From positions 21,805-85,804 of the forward strand of contig NZ_RWIT01000017.1 of NCBI RefSeq assembly GCF_003944715.1: a stretch of 64,000 bases of DNA, given 5' to 3'. Positions 23,632 to 32,493 of the stretch are shown here, in pieces. Made by a program: the position numbers and the translations under genes. The DNA is from Hymenobacter rigui. Lineage in GTDB: Bacteria; Bacteroidota; Bacteroidia; Cytophagales; Hymenobacteraceae. Each line of letters starts with the position of its first letter. Position 1 is the first letter of the stretch. The notes under the pieces were generated by a model. That model ran no database searches. It saw nothing but the letters and a program-made list of their open reading frames with translations, and was not told the DNA's origin.

Positions 23632-24708
23632 ATGTCACACTGGCTTACTCGCGTTTCCGGGCTTTGCCTGACAGCTGCCGTACTGCTCACTTCTTGCGAA
23701 AAGGAAGGCGACCAGGTAGTTATGCAGCAAAGCGGCAATACCACTGTTGCTTCTACGGCCAGCACCCTGGTGCTGAACGATGGTAACTCTGCCTCCAATG
23801 TAACCACTATCAGCTGGGCCCCGGCTTCCTACGGTTACGCAGCGGCGCCTTCTTATATTCTGCAGTTCGATACGAAAGCCGGTAATTTCACTGGCTCGAA
23901 AATGCAGGAAGTAAACGTGGGCACCGCTACCAGCAAGACCTTCACGGGTGCCGAGCTGAACACGCTATTGCTCCAGCTGGGCCTGCCGACCACCGGCACC
24001 AGCTCCGACGTGGTAGTACGCGTTAAGACGGTATTGAGCTCCAAGGTAAATGCGCCTTTCTCGGCTCCGGTGAACCTGAAGGTTACCCCCTACAAAGTAG
24101 TTATCAACTATCCTTCGCTGTACGTTCCTGGTAACCACCAGGGCTGGAACCCAGCCACTGCTCCCACAGTTGGTGCGTTCAACAGCAATAACAACCAGCT
24201 GTACGAAGGCTATGTGAACTTCGGCACTGCTTCGCCCGAGTTCAAGTTTACCTCCGTTCCGGCCTGGAGCGGTACCAACTACGGCAACGGCAATGGCGGC
24301 AAGCTCTCTACGGATGGCGGTGCCGGCAACCTGACGGTTCCGACCACCGGTTACTACCTGCTGAAAGCTGACGTTGGTGCTTTGACCTGGTCGGCCACGA
24401 AAACTACCTGGGGCGTTATCGGCTCGGCCACGCCCAACGGCTGGAACTCCGATACCCCACTCACCTTCGATGCTACTACCGGCGTATGGAGCGCCCGTGT
24501 TGCTCTGACGGTTGGCGAAATCAAATTCCGTGCGAACAACGACTGGACGATTAACTTCGGGGACGGCTTCAACGGCTCCAACCCCAAAGTTGCTCCTGAT
24601 GGTGTTCTGGATTACGGTGGAGACAACCTGGCCATTACGACGGCCGGTACCTACACCATAACGCTTGACCTGAGCAAGCCTGGTAACTACGCTTACTCGG
24701 TGAAGTAA
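23632..24708 (+). CDS. SusE/SusF-like surface glycan-binding lipoprotein
   Basis: 358 residues. Lipoprotein signal (LTAAVLLTSCEKEGD, Cys ~23), an N-terminal SusE Ig-like domain (~35-150, STLVLNDGNSASNVTTISW), then two starch-binding-like beta domains, each with a W-N-P or G-W-N motif (GNHQGWNPATAP ~165; GSATPNGWNSDTPLTF ~265). SusE/SusF proteins hold starch on the cell surface without hydrolysing it. Third gene of the Sus-like operon, ended by a strong terminator. Confidence 0.88.
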   Translation: MSHWLTRVSGLCLTAAVLLTSCEKEGDQVVMQQSGNTTVASTASTLVLNDGNSASNVTTISWAPASYGYAAAPSYILQFDTKAGNFTGSKMQEVNVGTATSKTFTGAELNTLLLQLGLPTTGTSSDVVVRVKTVLSSKVNAPFSAPVNLKVTPYKVVINYPSLYVPGNHQGWNPATAPTVGAFNSNNNQLYEGYVNFGTASPEFKFTSVPAWSGTNYGNGNGGKLSTDGGAGNLTVPTTGYYLLKADVGALTWSATKTTWGVIGSATPNGWNSDTPLTFDATTGVWSARVALTVGEIKFRANNDWTINFGDGFNGSNPKVAPDGVLDYGGDNLAITTAGTYTITLDLSKPGNYAYSVK

Positions 24709-24730
24709 TCGTAACCTGCGCTCATACATA

Positions 24731-24766
24731 AAAAAGACCCCGACAGTAACTGTCGGGGTCTTTTTT
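24731..24766. terminator. Bidirectional terminator between Sus operon and T9SS protein gene
   Basis: Symmetric hairpin aaaagaccccgaca-gtaac-tgtcggggtctttt flanked by A- and T-runs, so it terminates both the plus-strand operon and the convergent minus-strand gene. Confidence 0.95.
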
Positions 24767-24785
24767 ATGTGTCATATTACTCAGG

Positions 24786-25877
24786 CTAATACACAGCCAG
24801 TTGCCGGGCCGTAACCTGGTCTCCTACCTGCAGCTTTACGAAATACGAGCCGGCCTGCAGGTTATTTAGCGGCTGGGTTTGCGGACCACTCCGGCGGCCC
24901 AACGACAGGTTCTGCACCCGCTGTCCCAGCGAGTTGAATACCTCCAGCACTACGTTCTGCTGACCGGTTGGCACCAGGTACGTAATCTGGGCTGCACCTG
25001 CGCTGGGGTTCGGATATACGGCAAACTTCAGCAGTTCAGCAGCTTCTCTATTTGCCACCAGACCAGTTCCTATTACGTAGCCGAGCGCCTGTGTACCGGC
25101 TATGTTCCGGAAGTTCGGGTCAGCTCCCAGAGCGGTGGTCTGCCCACTGATGGGCGGAATAACATCGGAAGTAAAAACTCCGTCACCGTCCGTGTAGGCG
25201 GCAAATAAATCAACCCGGGAGCCAACCGTCACGGGTGAAGTAAGCGTACCCAACACGGAAAGCGGAATTTCCACCTCCCAGCCCGTATTGGTAGTGTTGG
25301 CAGCCAGGCTGGCGGTGTTATTGTAGGCCAACTTGGCTCCGGAGAAGTCGGTGGTAGCGGCAGCGGTAACTGCTGTGCCGGTTTTACTGCCTTGCCCCAA
25401 ATACGTATCGCTGGGGGAAGTGCCCACGTAGCTGGCACGACTGAAGTACACGTCGCCGGCCCCCGGGCCGATGGATACGCGCAGGCCAAAATCCACCTCC
25501 ATATCCATGGTGGGCTTGTGTTTGAGGGGTGAGAATCCGTCGCCGCTGCCGGGCAGTTGGGTACCAGCCGCTACGCCCGTCCGGCCGGGCACGTTCAGGT
25601 ACATCACAAAGGCTTTATAGGGCCCCGAAGTGGCTGCCTCACCGGAGCCAACCAGCATCAGATTAAGAGTGGTAGCCGTGTAGCCGACATATAGGGCCTT
25701 GATTCCCCGGTCGGCATCGGAGTGGGTACCGGTGTACGAAGACGCCAGCTGGTACTTGCCGATACCGGTACCAATTTCAGCCGCTGAGGCAGTGCCATCA
25801 ACGGTAAATTGAGCCTGAGCAGGCAGGCTGGCCGCAGCCAGAAAAGCAAATGCGGCGAGGGTAAGCTGTTTTTTCAT
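24786..25877 (-). CDS. T9SS-secreted protein with DOMON/CBM9-like beta domain
   Basis: 363 residues with a signal peptide (MKKQLTLAAFAFLAAASLPAQA). The ~250-residue central region is beta-rich (FTVDGTASAAEIGTGIGKYQLASSYTG...), reminiscent of CBM9/DOMON-type modules, but I do not recognise a specific family. The C-terminal ~75 residues are a T9SS type A sorting domain (FAVYPNPSAGAAQITY ... LQAGSYFVKLQV). It converges on the Sus-like operon and shares its terminator. A glycan-related surface role is possible; no catalytic motif was identified. Confidence 0.8.
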   Translation of the reverse strand: MKKQLTLAAFAFLAAASLPAQAQFTVDGTASAAEIGTGIGKYQLASSYTGTHSDADRGIKALYVGYTATTLNLMLVGSGEAATSGPYKAFVMYLNVPGRTGVAAGTQLPGSGDGFSPLKHKPTMDMEVDFGLRVSIGPGAGDVYFSRASYVGTSPSDTYLGQGSKTGTAVTAAATTDFSGAKLAYNNTASLAANTTNTGWEVEIPLSVLGTLTSPVTVGSRVDLFAAYTDGDGVFTSDVIPPISGQTTALGADPNFRNIAGTQALGYVIGTGLVANREAAELLKFAVYPNPSAGAAQITYLVPTGQQNVVLEVFNSLGQRVQNLSLGRRSGPQTQPLNNLQAGSYFVKLQVGDQVTARQLAVY

Positions 25878-26238
25878 GCGTTGAAAAAAATTGGGTTGAA
25901 TAATACCGGCCGCACTCTGGCACCATACAGAATCTGATGGCTGAGCTTGAAACCGTAAACTCCTCCATTATACGAACTTAAACCGTTTAAGATTAACCTG
26001 TTACTAACCACTCACTCACAGTATATAAGCGTATTTGACGATTTTAGCGAATATCCGCTCTGTTCTAAAGCGCGCGGCCGCGTTAGCGCGCATTTTTAGC
26101 GGTATTTTCAGGGCAGTTCGTATTTTTTTGTGCCAAAATCTTTTCCGTGTTTCGCTATTTGTAAGTGCGAACTTGCGGGCCGTCTGACCTGCCAAGTGGG
26201 CTGGGCCATTTCCTTTTCCTCATTTTTTTCCGTTCGAT
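25878..26238. other. 361-bp divergent intergenic region
   Basis: No ORF. AT-rich near 25960-26060, then a gcgcgc...gcgcgc inverted repeat (26070-26091). Near-matches to a -7 box occur (tatttttttg ~26120 and tatttg ~26157), but none fits TAnnTTTG with proper spacing. It presumably carries promoters for both divergent genes. Confidence 0.4.
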
Positions 26239-27087
26239 ATGATTCTGATTGCCGACGGCGGCTCCACCAAAACCAACTGGTGCCAACTGACCGACTCCGG
26301 GCAGCGCGTGTATTTCAATACCGAAGGCTACAACCCGTACTTTATCGATACGCCCGGCATTGTGGCTTCGATGAATAAAAACCTGCCGGATGACCTGCCC
26401 CGCGCCGATGTTCAGGAAGTGTATTTCTACGGTGCCGGCGTTTCAGGCCCGGACAAGGCCGAGGTAATTGCGGCAGCTATGCGGGAGGTTTTCCCCAATG
26501 CCAAGCGCGTCGAAGTAACCGAGGACCTGCTGGCTGCCGCCCGTGCCCTGCTGGGCCGCTCGGCCGGCTTTGCTGCCATTCTGGGTACTGGCACCAACTC
26601 CTGCCTCTACGACGGCGAGAAAATCATTTACAATGTGGACTCCCTGGCCTATTTCCTCGGTGACGAGGGCAGCGGTGCCTTCCTGGGCAAAATGCTGCTG
26701 CGCGACTACCTGCGCGGCCAAATGCCGGCGGAGCTGCTGGAAGCCATGCGCGACGAGTACAAAGCCGGCACCCGCGAGGATGTGCTGGACCGCCTCTACA
26801 ACCAGCCGCTGCCCAACCGTTTCCTGGCCAGCTTTGCCAAGTTCGCCTACGACCACAACAACAGCAGCTACTGCCGCCAGCTGGTGGTGGAAAGCTTCCA
26901 GGCCTTCTTCCGCAACCTGGTTACGCATTACCCCAACTACCAGGACTACACGTTCAACTGCATCGGATCGGTGGGCTACAACTTCCGCGACGCTCTGACG
27001 CAGGTGGCCCACGAAAACGGAATGGAAGTCGGCAAAATCATCCGCTCCCCTATCGACGACCTGGTGTCGTATCACGAAGGCGCGTAA
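26239..27087 (+). CDS. BadF/BadG-family ATPase, GlcNAc-kinase-like
   Basis: 282 residues of the ASKHA fold. The first phosphate loop IADGGSTKTNW is at 3-13, and AILGTGTNSCLYDG (~115) is the second. GDEGSGAFLGKMLL (~145) matches N-acetylglucosamine kinases of the BadF/BadG/BcrA/BcrD family. Bacteroidota homologs are usually annotated as GlcNAc kinase; sugar specificity is not proven. It would phosphorylate an amino sugar in the cytosol. It converges on the amylase gene with a shared palindromic terminator. Confidence 0.82.
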   Translation: MILIADGGSTKTNWCQLTDSGQRVYFNTEGYNPYFIDTPGIVASMNKNLPDDLPRADVQEVYFYGAGVSGPDKAEVIAAAMREVFPNAKRVEVTEDLLAAARALLGRSAGFAAILGTGTNSCLYDGEKIIYNVDSLAYFLGDEGSGAFLGKMLLRDYLRGQMPAELLEAMRDEYKAGTREDVLDRLYNQPLPNRFLASFAKFAYDHNNSSYCRQLVVESFQAFFRNLVTHYPNYQDYTFNCIGSVGYNFRDALTQVAHENGMEVGKIIRSPIDDLVSYHEGA

Positions 27088-27094
27088 GTGAAAT

Positions 27095-27152
27095 ACCCGC
27101 GTAAACAAAAAGCCCCGCCACAATTGTGGCGGGGTTTTTTGTTTACGCGGGT
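27095..27152. terminator. 58-bp near-perfect palindromic bidirectional terminator
   Basis: acccgcgtaaacaaaaag-ccccgccacaa and its complement form an almost perfect palindrome with a single G/T wobble. The GC core is flanked by A/T runs and an outer GC clamp. It serves the two convergent genes ending at 27087 and 27190. Confidence 0.92.
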
Positions 27153-27189
27153 TGCCTGAGCCGTGAGCCCAGGCAACCGTGTGAAGCGG

Positions 27190-30015
27190 TTAGTGTTGTA
27201 CAACCAACCGGATGGTTTGCTGCTGCTGACCGGTATTCAGACGCACCATGTACACCCCGTTGCTGAGGTTATCCAGCGGGAGATCCTGCACTTTCGCGCC
27301 GGCCGTCTGGCGGGTAGCGGGCAGGGTTTTCACGGTAGCACCCAGCAGGTTCAGGATGGAAACCTGCACGGTAGTAGCCTGGGGCAGCTGGTAGCTGAGC
27401 TGAGCCGTGGTGCCGGCCGGGTTTGGCCAGGCAGCCAGCTGCAGTACCGCCGCAGCGGCCTGCTGCTGACGCGTACCCAGTACCAGCTGCTCCTTTTTCA
27501 GGCGCGTGGTGGTGTACACCGCGTATTCGCCGGGCTGCAGCGTGAGCGGAGCCGTGGTGCTGGTTACGTTGATGGAGTCGCCGGTGAGGTAGTTGTACCA
27601 CTTACCGGTGCGCTGGAAGTCGGGCGTCACGCTGGTGCTCGTCACGTCGAAGTTGCCAACCACGGTTACGTTTTGGGTGGCGTTGCTCAGGTGAATGGTT
27701 TTGCCGGCCCCGTTCAGGCTTTGCGTGAAGCTGGTGGGGTTTTCGAACACCGGGTCAATCTTCTTCAGCGCAATGAGGTAGCGGTACGTGTTGTACAGCT
27801 TGGCGCGGGCGGGCACCGTCTGGTAATTCCACAGGATAGGCTTGTTGCCCACGCGGCCGTTCTGGTCGATGCTGATGTCGTAGCCCAACTCGCCGAATTG
27901 CCATACCATTTTGGGACCGGGTACCGTGAAGAAGAAGGCAGCGGCCAACTCCTGACGGGCCAGGGCGGTGTTCAGGTTTTTCACCGAGTAAGCGCCCGAC
28001 GCGTTACCGTACTGCAGGTTCTTGAACATCAGGCGCTCCTCATCGTGGCTTTCCATATAGGTCACCAGGTTCGGCTGTGCCCAACCCCGGGCGCCGTAGT
28101 AGCCGCCGCTGAAGTTGGAGTTGGCGAGGAAGCCCATGGTGGCCTCATTGTAGTTGTAGTTCATGTTGCCCCACAGCATCAGGCCGATGTTCGACAGCGC
28201 AATTTCTTCCGAGTTATCAGCGAAGTGCTCCAGAATCGGGTACATGGTGGGGTCAACGGCCACCATGGTGTTGTAGTAGTCCTGCCAGATGTTGATGCGC
28301 GACTGGTCGAACTGGCCCCAGGCCCCTACATCGGAGGGGTTGTTGCGCTGGGTGAAGCCTTTGCTCAGGTCGAAGCGGTAGCCATCCACGTGGTACTCGC
28401 GCAGCCAGTGCTCCATTACCCGCTTGGAATAATAGCGCGTGAAGGGACTTTCGTGGTTGAAATCGTAGCCCACGTTGAAGGGGTGGGTGGCATCCACGTT
28501 AAACCAGGGCGAGTTGGCCGTGGGCTTACCGGCGGCGGCATCGAAGTACATCTGCACCATCGGGTTCTGGCCGAAAGCGTGGTTGAGCACCATATCCAGC
28601 ACCACGGCAATACCGCGGCGGTGGGCGGCATCAATAAAGCGCTTCAGCTCATCCTTGGGGCCGTAGTATTTATCGGGGGCAAAATGGAAGGACGGGTTGT
28701 AGCCCCAGCTTTCATTGCCTTCAAACTCATTCACGGGCATCAGCTCGATGCAGTTCACACCCAGGCGCTGCAAGTAGCCCAGCGTATCGCGCAGGGTCTG
28801 GTAGTCGTGGCGGGCAATGAAGTCGCGCAGATGCAGCTCGTAAATCACGAGGTCGGTGCGCTTGGGCTTCTGGAAGTTGGTTACCTGCCAGGCGTAGGTG
28901 CTCTGGTTGGTTTGCAGCACCGATACAATGCCGGTGGTTTTACCGGTTGGGTAGGCTTTCAGGCCAGGGTACGTTACGGCCGGAATAAACGAGTCGTTGT
29001 TGGGGTCCAGCACCTTTTCCGAGTACGGGTCGGCCACTTTCAGGCTGCCATCCACCAAATACTGATAGGCGTATTCGCGGCCGGGCGTCAGACCATTGAT
29101 CTGCACCCACCAGTTGTTGCCGTCGGGGGTTTTGTTGAGGAAGGCGGCGTTGTCGGGCTGCCAATTGTTGAACTCCCCAATGGCGTACACGAACTGTTTG
29201 CCCGGCGCGGTCAGGTTCAGAATAACGGAAGTACCGCCGTTCAGGTACGTTACACCGTCTTTGGTACCGGCAGGCAGCGCCGCCACCGTCACGGCCGGAC
29301 GCACGACGTACACGACCGAGTCGGTGGCCGTAACACCGGCGCTGGTAGCCGAGAAACGCACCACGTTGCGGCCCGTCTGCGAAATAGTAGCGGTGGTGCT
29401 GAGCGTCGTGCCGGTCTGCTGGGCCAGCGTAGTGCCGTTCAGCGCAAACTTCAGATCTGCCGAGGCCGAGGCCTGGCCCGTGAGGCTCACCTGCGTGCCG
29501 GCCGCCACAAACTGTGCGCCCGTTACGGCAGGTGAAGTAATGCGGGCCGTGAGGCCCCCTTGTGCTACATCAATAAAGATGTCGCCACCGGTGGCCGTGC
29601 GGCCCACGATGGTACCGGTGCCGTTGCGGAACAGAATGGCAATTTTCTGGATGGTTTCGCCGGCCGGTACATTATACCAGTCCCGCACGCTTGGCGTAAT
29701 GGCGAGGGTGTAGATGTTAGCGTTGGTGGCGCTGCGCGTGAGCTTTACCGAGGGGTCAGGAGCGTTGAAGTTGGTAAACTTCACGTGCTTCCAGTCGGAG
29801 TTGGTCGTGCTCAGGTTGGTGATAACGCCGGTGTGCGCGTACACGTCGCCGGTGAAGTTGGCTAGTGCTGCATTGCCCTGGGTAGCGTCGAAGGTAATGG
29901 TTACCGCATCGGTGTCGCGGAAGAAGGTGGGCTGGGTAGTCACCACCTGCGCCCGCAAAACCGGCATTGCGGCCAGCATTGCCACCAGACTCAGTACAAG
30001 TCGAAGTGCTTTCAT
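27190..30015 (-). CDS. Secreted GH13 alpha-amylase with T9SS sorting domain
   Basis: 941 residues. Signal peptide (MKALRLVLSLVAMLAAMPVLRA), N-terminal beta domains including an E-set/CBM48-like module (YAIGEFNNWQPDNAAF ~280), then a GH13 barrel. Conserved regions are visible: I DMVLNHAFG; II GYRFDLSKGF with nucleophile D549; III PILEHF with acid/base E596; IV MESHDEERL with transition-state D658. The C-terminus (LAAWPNPAGTTAQLSY ... NGVYMVRLNT) is a T9SS sorting signal. It should cleave alpha-1,4-glucans at the cell surface, feeding the SusC/SusD system 3.6 kb away. Confidence 0.95.
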   Translation of the reverse strand: MKALRLVLSLVAMLAAMPVLRAQVVTTQPTFFRDTDAVTITFDATQGNAALANFTGDVYAHTGVITNLSTTNSDWKHVKFTNFNAPDPSVKLTRSATNANIYTLAITPSVRDWYNVPAGETIQKIAILFRNGTGTIVGRTATGGDIFIDVAQGGLTARITSPAVTGAQFVAAGTQVSLTGQASASADLKFALNGTTLAQQTGTTLSTTATISQTGRNVVRFSATSAGVTATDSVVYVVRPAVTVAALPAGTKDGVTYLNGGTSVILNLTAPGKQFVYAIGEFNNWQPDNAAFLNKTPDGNNWWVQINGLTPGREYAYQYLVDGSLKVADPYSEKVLDPNNDSFIPAVTYPGLKAYPTGKTTGIVSVLQTNQSTYAWQVTNFQKPKRTDLVIYELHLRDFIARHDYQTLRDTLGYLQRLGVNCIELMPVNEFEGNESWGYNPSFHFAPDKYYGPKDELKRFIDAAHRRGIAVVLDMVLNHAFGQNPMVQMYFDAAAGKPTANSPWFNVDATHPFNVGYDFNHESPFTRYYSKRVMEHWLREYHVDGYRFDLSKGFTQRNNPSDVGAWGQFDQSRINIWQDYYNTMVAVDPTMYPILEHFADNSEEIALSNIGLMLWGNMNYNYNEATMGFLANSNFSGGYYGARGWAQPNLVTYMESHDEERLMFKNLQYGNASGAYSVKNLNTALARQELAAAFFFTVPGPKMVWQFGELGYDISIDQNGRVGNKPILWNYQTVPARAKLYNTYRYLIALKKIDPVFENPTSFTQSLNGAGKTIHLSNATQNVTVVGNFDVTSTSVTPDFQRTGKWYNYLTGDSINVTSTTAPLTLQPGEYAVYTTTRLKKEQLVLGTRQQQAAAAVLQLAAWPNPAGTTAQLSYQLPQATTVQVSILNLLGATVKTLPATRQTAGAKVQDLPLDNLSNGVYMVRLNTGQQQQTIRLVVQH

Positions 30016-30204
30016 GAAAAAAGGAGTTGGGAATTTGGAAAATGGATGCTCATCTTTGATTCCCCATTGACCTTATCAGTTCGCAATTCAACCAAACCGG
30101 CGCAAGGGGGCATTAAAGATAAGGTAACCACTCACACACCACCAAGTCAACAGCGGCTTTTCTTGTAGCTTTAAGCGCTTTTTAATTTCTCATTTCTGCC
30201 GCCC

Positions 30205-31164
30205 GTGTCTTCACCGTTCAGCTTGTTTTCCGGCACTTTCCGGGTCCGTGGCCGGGCCGGGCTGCTGGCGCTGCTGCTGGGCAGCGGCCCGGCCCTGGCT
30301 CAGGTGCCCCGCGCCCCTCTCCCGTCTCCCGATACCCTGACGGTGCCTCCTGCCGGCCGCCTGAGCCAGCGCCTGCCCATTCTGGCGGGCGGACTGGTGG
30401 TGTCATACTCGGCTACCATGTATCTGCTGGGTCAGGGCTGGTACACCGGCGAGCGGACGCGCTTTCACTGGTTCAACGACCTGCCCGAGTGGAAGCAGAT
30501 GGATAAAGCCGGCCACTTCTGGGGCGCGTTTCATGAAAGCCGGGGCGCGGTAGACATGCTGCGCTGGGCCGGTGTACCCGACCGGCGGGCCACCTGGTAC
30601 GGGGGCTTCGTGGGATTTCTGCTCCAGAGCCCCATTGAGCTGCTCGACGGCCGGGACCCGGAGTACGGGGCTTCGGCCACCGACTTGGCGGCCAACTTCC
30701 TGGGTTCGGCAGGATTGATTGGGCAGCAACTGGCCTGGAATGAGGTACGCATCATGCCGAAATACTCCTTTCATACTACCCGCTACGCCCGACTGCGGCC
30801 CAACGTGCTGGGCAAGAGTTTGGGAGAGCAGTACCTGAAGGACTACAACGGCCAGACGTACTGGCTCTGCGCCGACGTAGGCGCGTGGCTGCCCAGTACC
30901 TCGCGCTGGCCCCGCTGGCTGCAGCCGGCCGTGGGCTACGGTGCCCAGCAAATGGTGTACAACGACGCCGATGCCAACGCGGCCCTCGGCCTGCGCCCCT
31001 ACCGCCAGTACTACCTGAGTTTCGACGTGGATCTGCGCCGGATTCCGACCCGTAGCAAGCTGCTGAAGCGGGTATTTTACGTAGCCAGCATTTTCCACCT
31101 GCCCGCCCCCGCCCTGGAATGGAACGCCCGGCGCGGCCTGGTGGCGCACGGGTTGTATTACTAA
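30205..31164 (+). CDS. DUF2279-family exported protein
   Basis: 319 residues starting at GTG. A signal peptide (ending GPALAQ ~33) is followed by a hydrophobic segment and the DUF2279 signature (WFNDLPEWKQMDKAGHFWGAF), then FLLQSPIELLDGRDPEYGAS. These proteins are predicted periplasmic or outer-membrane-associated in Bacteroidota and have no established function. It appears to be a single-gene unit. No catalytic motif was recognised beyond the conserved D-K-xG-HF. Confidence 0.85.
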   Translation: MSSPFSLFSGTFRVRGRAGLLALLLGSGPALAQVPRAPLPSPDTLTVPPAGRLSQRLPILAGGLVVSYSATMYLLGQGWYTGERTRFHWFNDLPEWKQMDKAGHFWGAFHESRGAVDMLRWAGVPDRRATWYGGFVGFLLQSPIELLDGRDPEYGASATDLAANFLGSAGLIGQQLAWNEVRIMPKYSFHTTRYARLRPNVLGKSLGEQYLKDYNGQTYWLCADVGAWLPSTSRWPRWLQPAVGYGAQQMVYNDADANAALGLRPYRQYYLSFDVDLRRIPTRSKLLKRVFYVASIFHLPAPALEWNARRGLVAHGLYY

Positions 31165-31269
31165 CCTAATCCGGCCGCCGCGAAACCCCGTACAGCCTGT
31201 TTCAGCGCGGGCCCGTTTTGCCCGCTACCTTTACTTCCCTTTCCACCCGCATTTTTTTAGTTAGTTGAT

Positions 31270-32385
31270 ATGAACGTTGGAGACCGTGTACGCCTGCTCA
31301 CCGGGCGCGAAGAAGGCATTGTTACCCGCCTGCTCAGCGACGAGCTGGTGGAAGTAGCCATTGATAACGATTTCACCATTCCGGTACTGCGCCGCGAAGT
31401 GGTGGTAGTAGCCGCCGAGGAAACCAAAGCCTTCGGCCAGAGCGCCGCCGCCGTAGCTTCCGAGAAGAAAGCGGCTGCTACCGGTGCGGCCCACGCCGCG
31501 CGGGCCGCCAAAGCCTCGGGCAAGCTGGCCCCCAGTCCCGCCCCCGTCAAAACGGAAGGCCCCGCCCCGGTGAAAGCCGACAAAACCGTGGCCCCGCCGG
31601 TGCAGAAGGGCCTGTATCTGGCTCTCACCCACCAGTCGCCGGAGCTGCTGGCGCTGCACCTGGTTAACCACACCGACCGGGACGTGCTCTACACTTTCGG
31701 GGAGGAGCGCCAGGGCAAGTACCGCGCCCTGAAGGCCGAAAAGCTGGAAGCCAAAGCCGCCAGCCCGGCCCTGGGCCACTGGCACCTCAAGGATTTCGAC
31801 CAGTGGCCGGCGGCCGTGGTGCAGCTGTTGCCCTACCAGTTCAACGGCACCGAGGCCTACGAGCTGCTCACCAAGCGGCTGCAATTCAAGGCCGCCAGCT
31901 TCTACACCAGCCGCCAGCCCAACGTGCCGGTGCTGCAGCGTGAAGCCTACCTATTTCAGCTGGATGAGAAGCCCGCTGCCCCGGCAGTTATTGCCCCCGA
32001 GAAACTGGCCGAAACGCTAAAAGCCCAGCTCAGCGGCAACGCCCCCGCCAAGCCCGCCGCCGTGGCCCCGGCCCCCGAGCCCGCCAAAGCCCTAGTAGCC
32101 CCGCCCCACGAGGTAGACCTGCACCTGGAAGCCCTGATGCCGGAAGGAGCCGAGGGCCTGAGCAACACGGCCATCCTCAAGCTGCAGCTCGAAGCCTTCG
32201 AGGACACCCTGAGCCGCGCCCTGGCCACCAACATGCACGAAATCATCTTCATCCACGGCTCCGGCAACGGCACTCTGCGCAAAGAGCTACACAAGCTGCT
32301 CAGCCGCAACCGGGACATCAAGTTCTTCGAGGACTCCAAGAAAGAGAAGTTCGGCTATGGTGCCACGCTGGTGCGCCTGAAATAA
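31270..32385 (+). CDS. Smr-domain protein with N-terminal DUF2027
   Basis: 371 residues. The N-terminal DUF2027 region (MNVGDRVRLLTGREEGIVTRL) and central domain (~115-240) are joined by Ala/Pro/Lys-rich linkers. The C-terminal ~85 residues are a Smr domain (VDLHLEALMP ... EIIFIHGSGNGTLRKELHKLL) with the HGxG motif associated with nucleic-acid nicking in MutS2. This architecture is typical of Bacteroidota. Its role may be in RNA or DNA processing; not established. A TAccTTTA motif at 31227-31234 may be the -7 promoter box. Confidence 0.9.
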   Translation: MNVGDRVRLLTGREEGIVTRLLSDELVEVAIDNDFTIPVLRREVVVVAAEETKAFGQSAAAVASEKKAAATGAAHAARAAKASGKLAPSPAPVKTEGPAPVKADKTVAPPVQKGLYLALTHQSPELLALHLVNHTDRDVLYTFGEERQGKYRALKAEKLEAKAASPALGHWHLKDFDQWPAAVVQLLPYQFNGTEAYELLTKRLQFKAASFYTSRQPNVPVLQREAYLFQLDEKPAAPAVIAPEKLAETLKAQLSGNAPAKPAAVAPAPEPAKALVAPPHEVDLHLEALMPEGAEGLSNTAILKLQLEAFEDTLSRALATNMHEIIFIHGSGNGTLRKELHKLLSRNRDIKFFEDSKKEKFGYGATLVRLK

Positions 32386-32493
32386 CTACATCGAAGCCTC
32401 CGTTGTGCCTACTCATGTAGGGGTATAATGGGGGCTTTGGTATGTCCGGATGGGTGCTGAACGCGCTGGCCCGGCAGTCCTTTTTACTCACTA

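Noticed and set aside
27163..29535. 790-residue open frame antisense to the GH13 amylase
   Set aside because: No recognisable fold; it lies fully over the amylase gene with its conserved catalytic regions.
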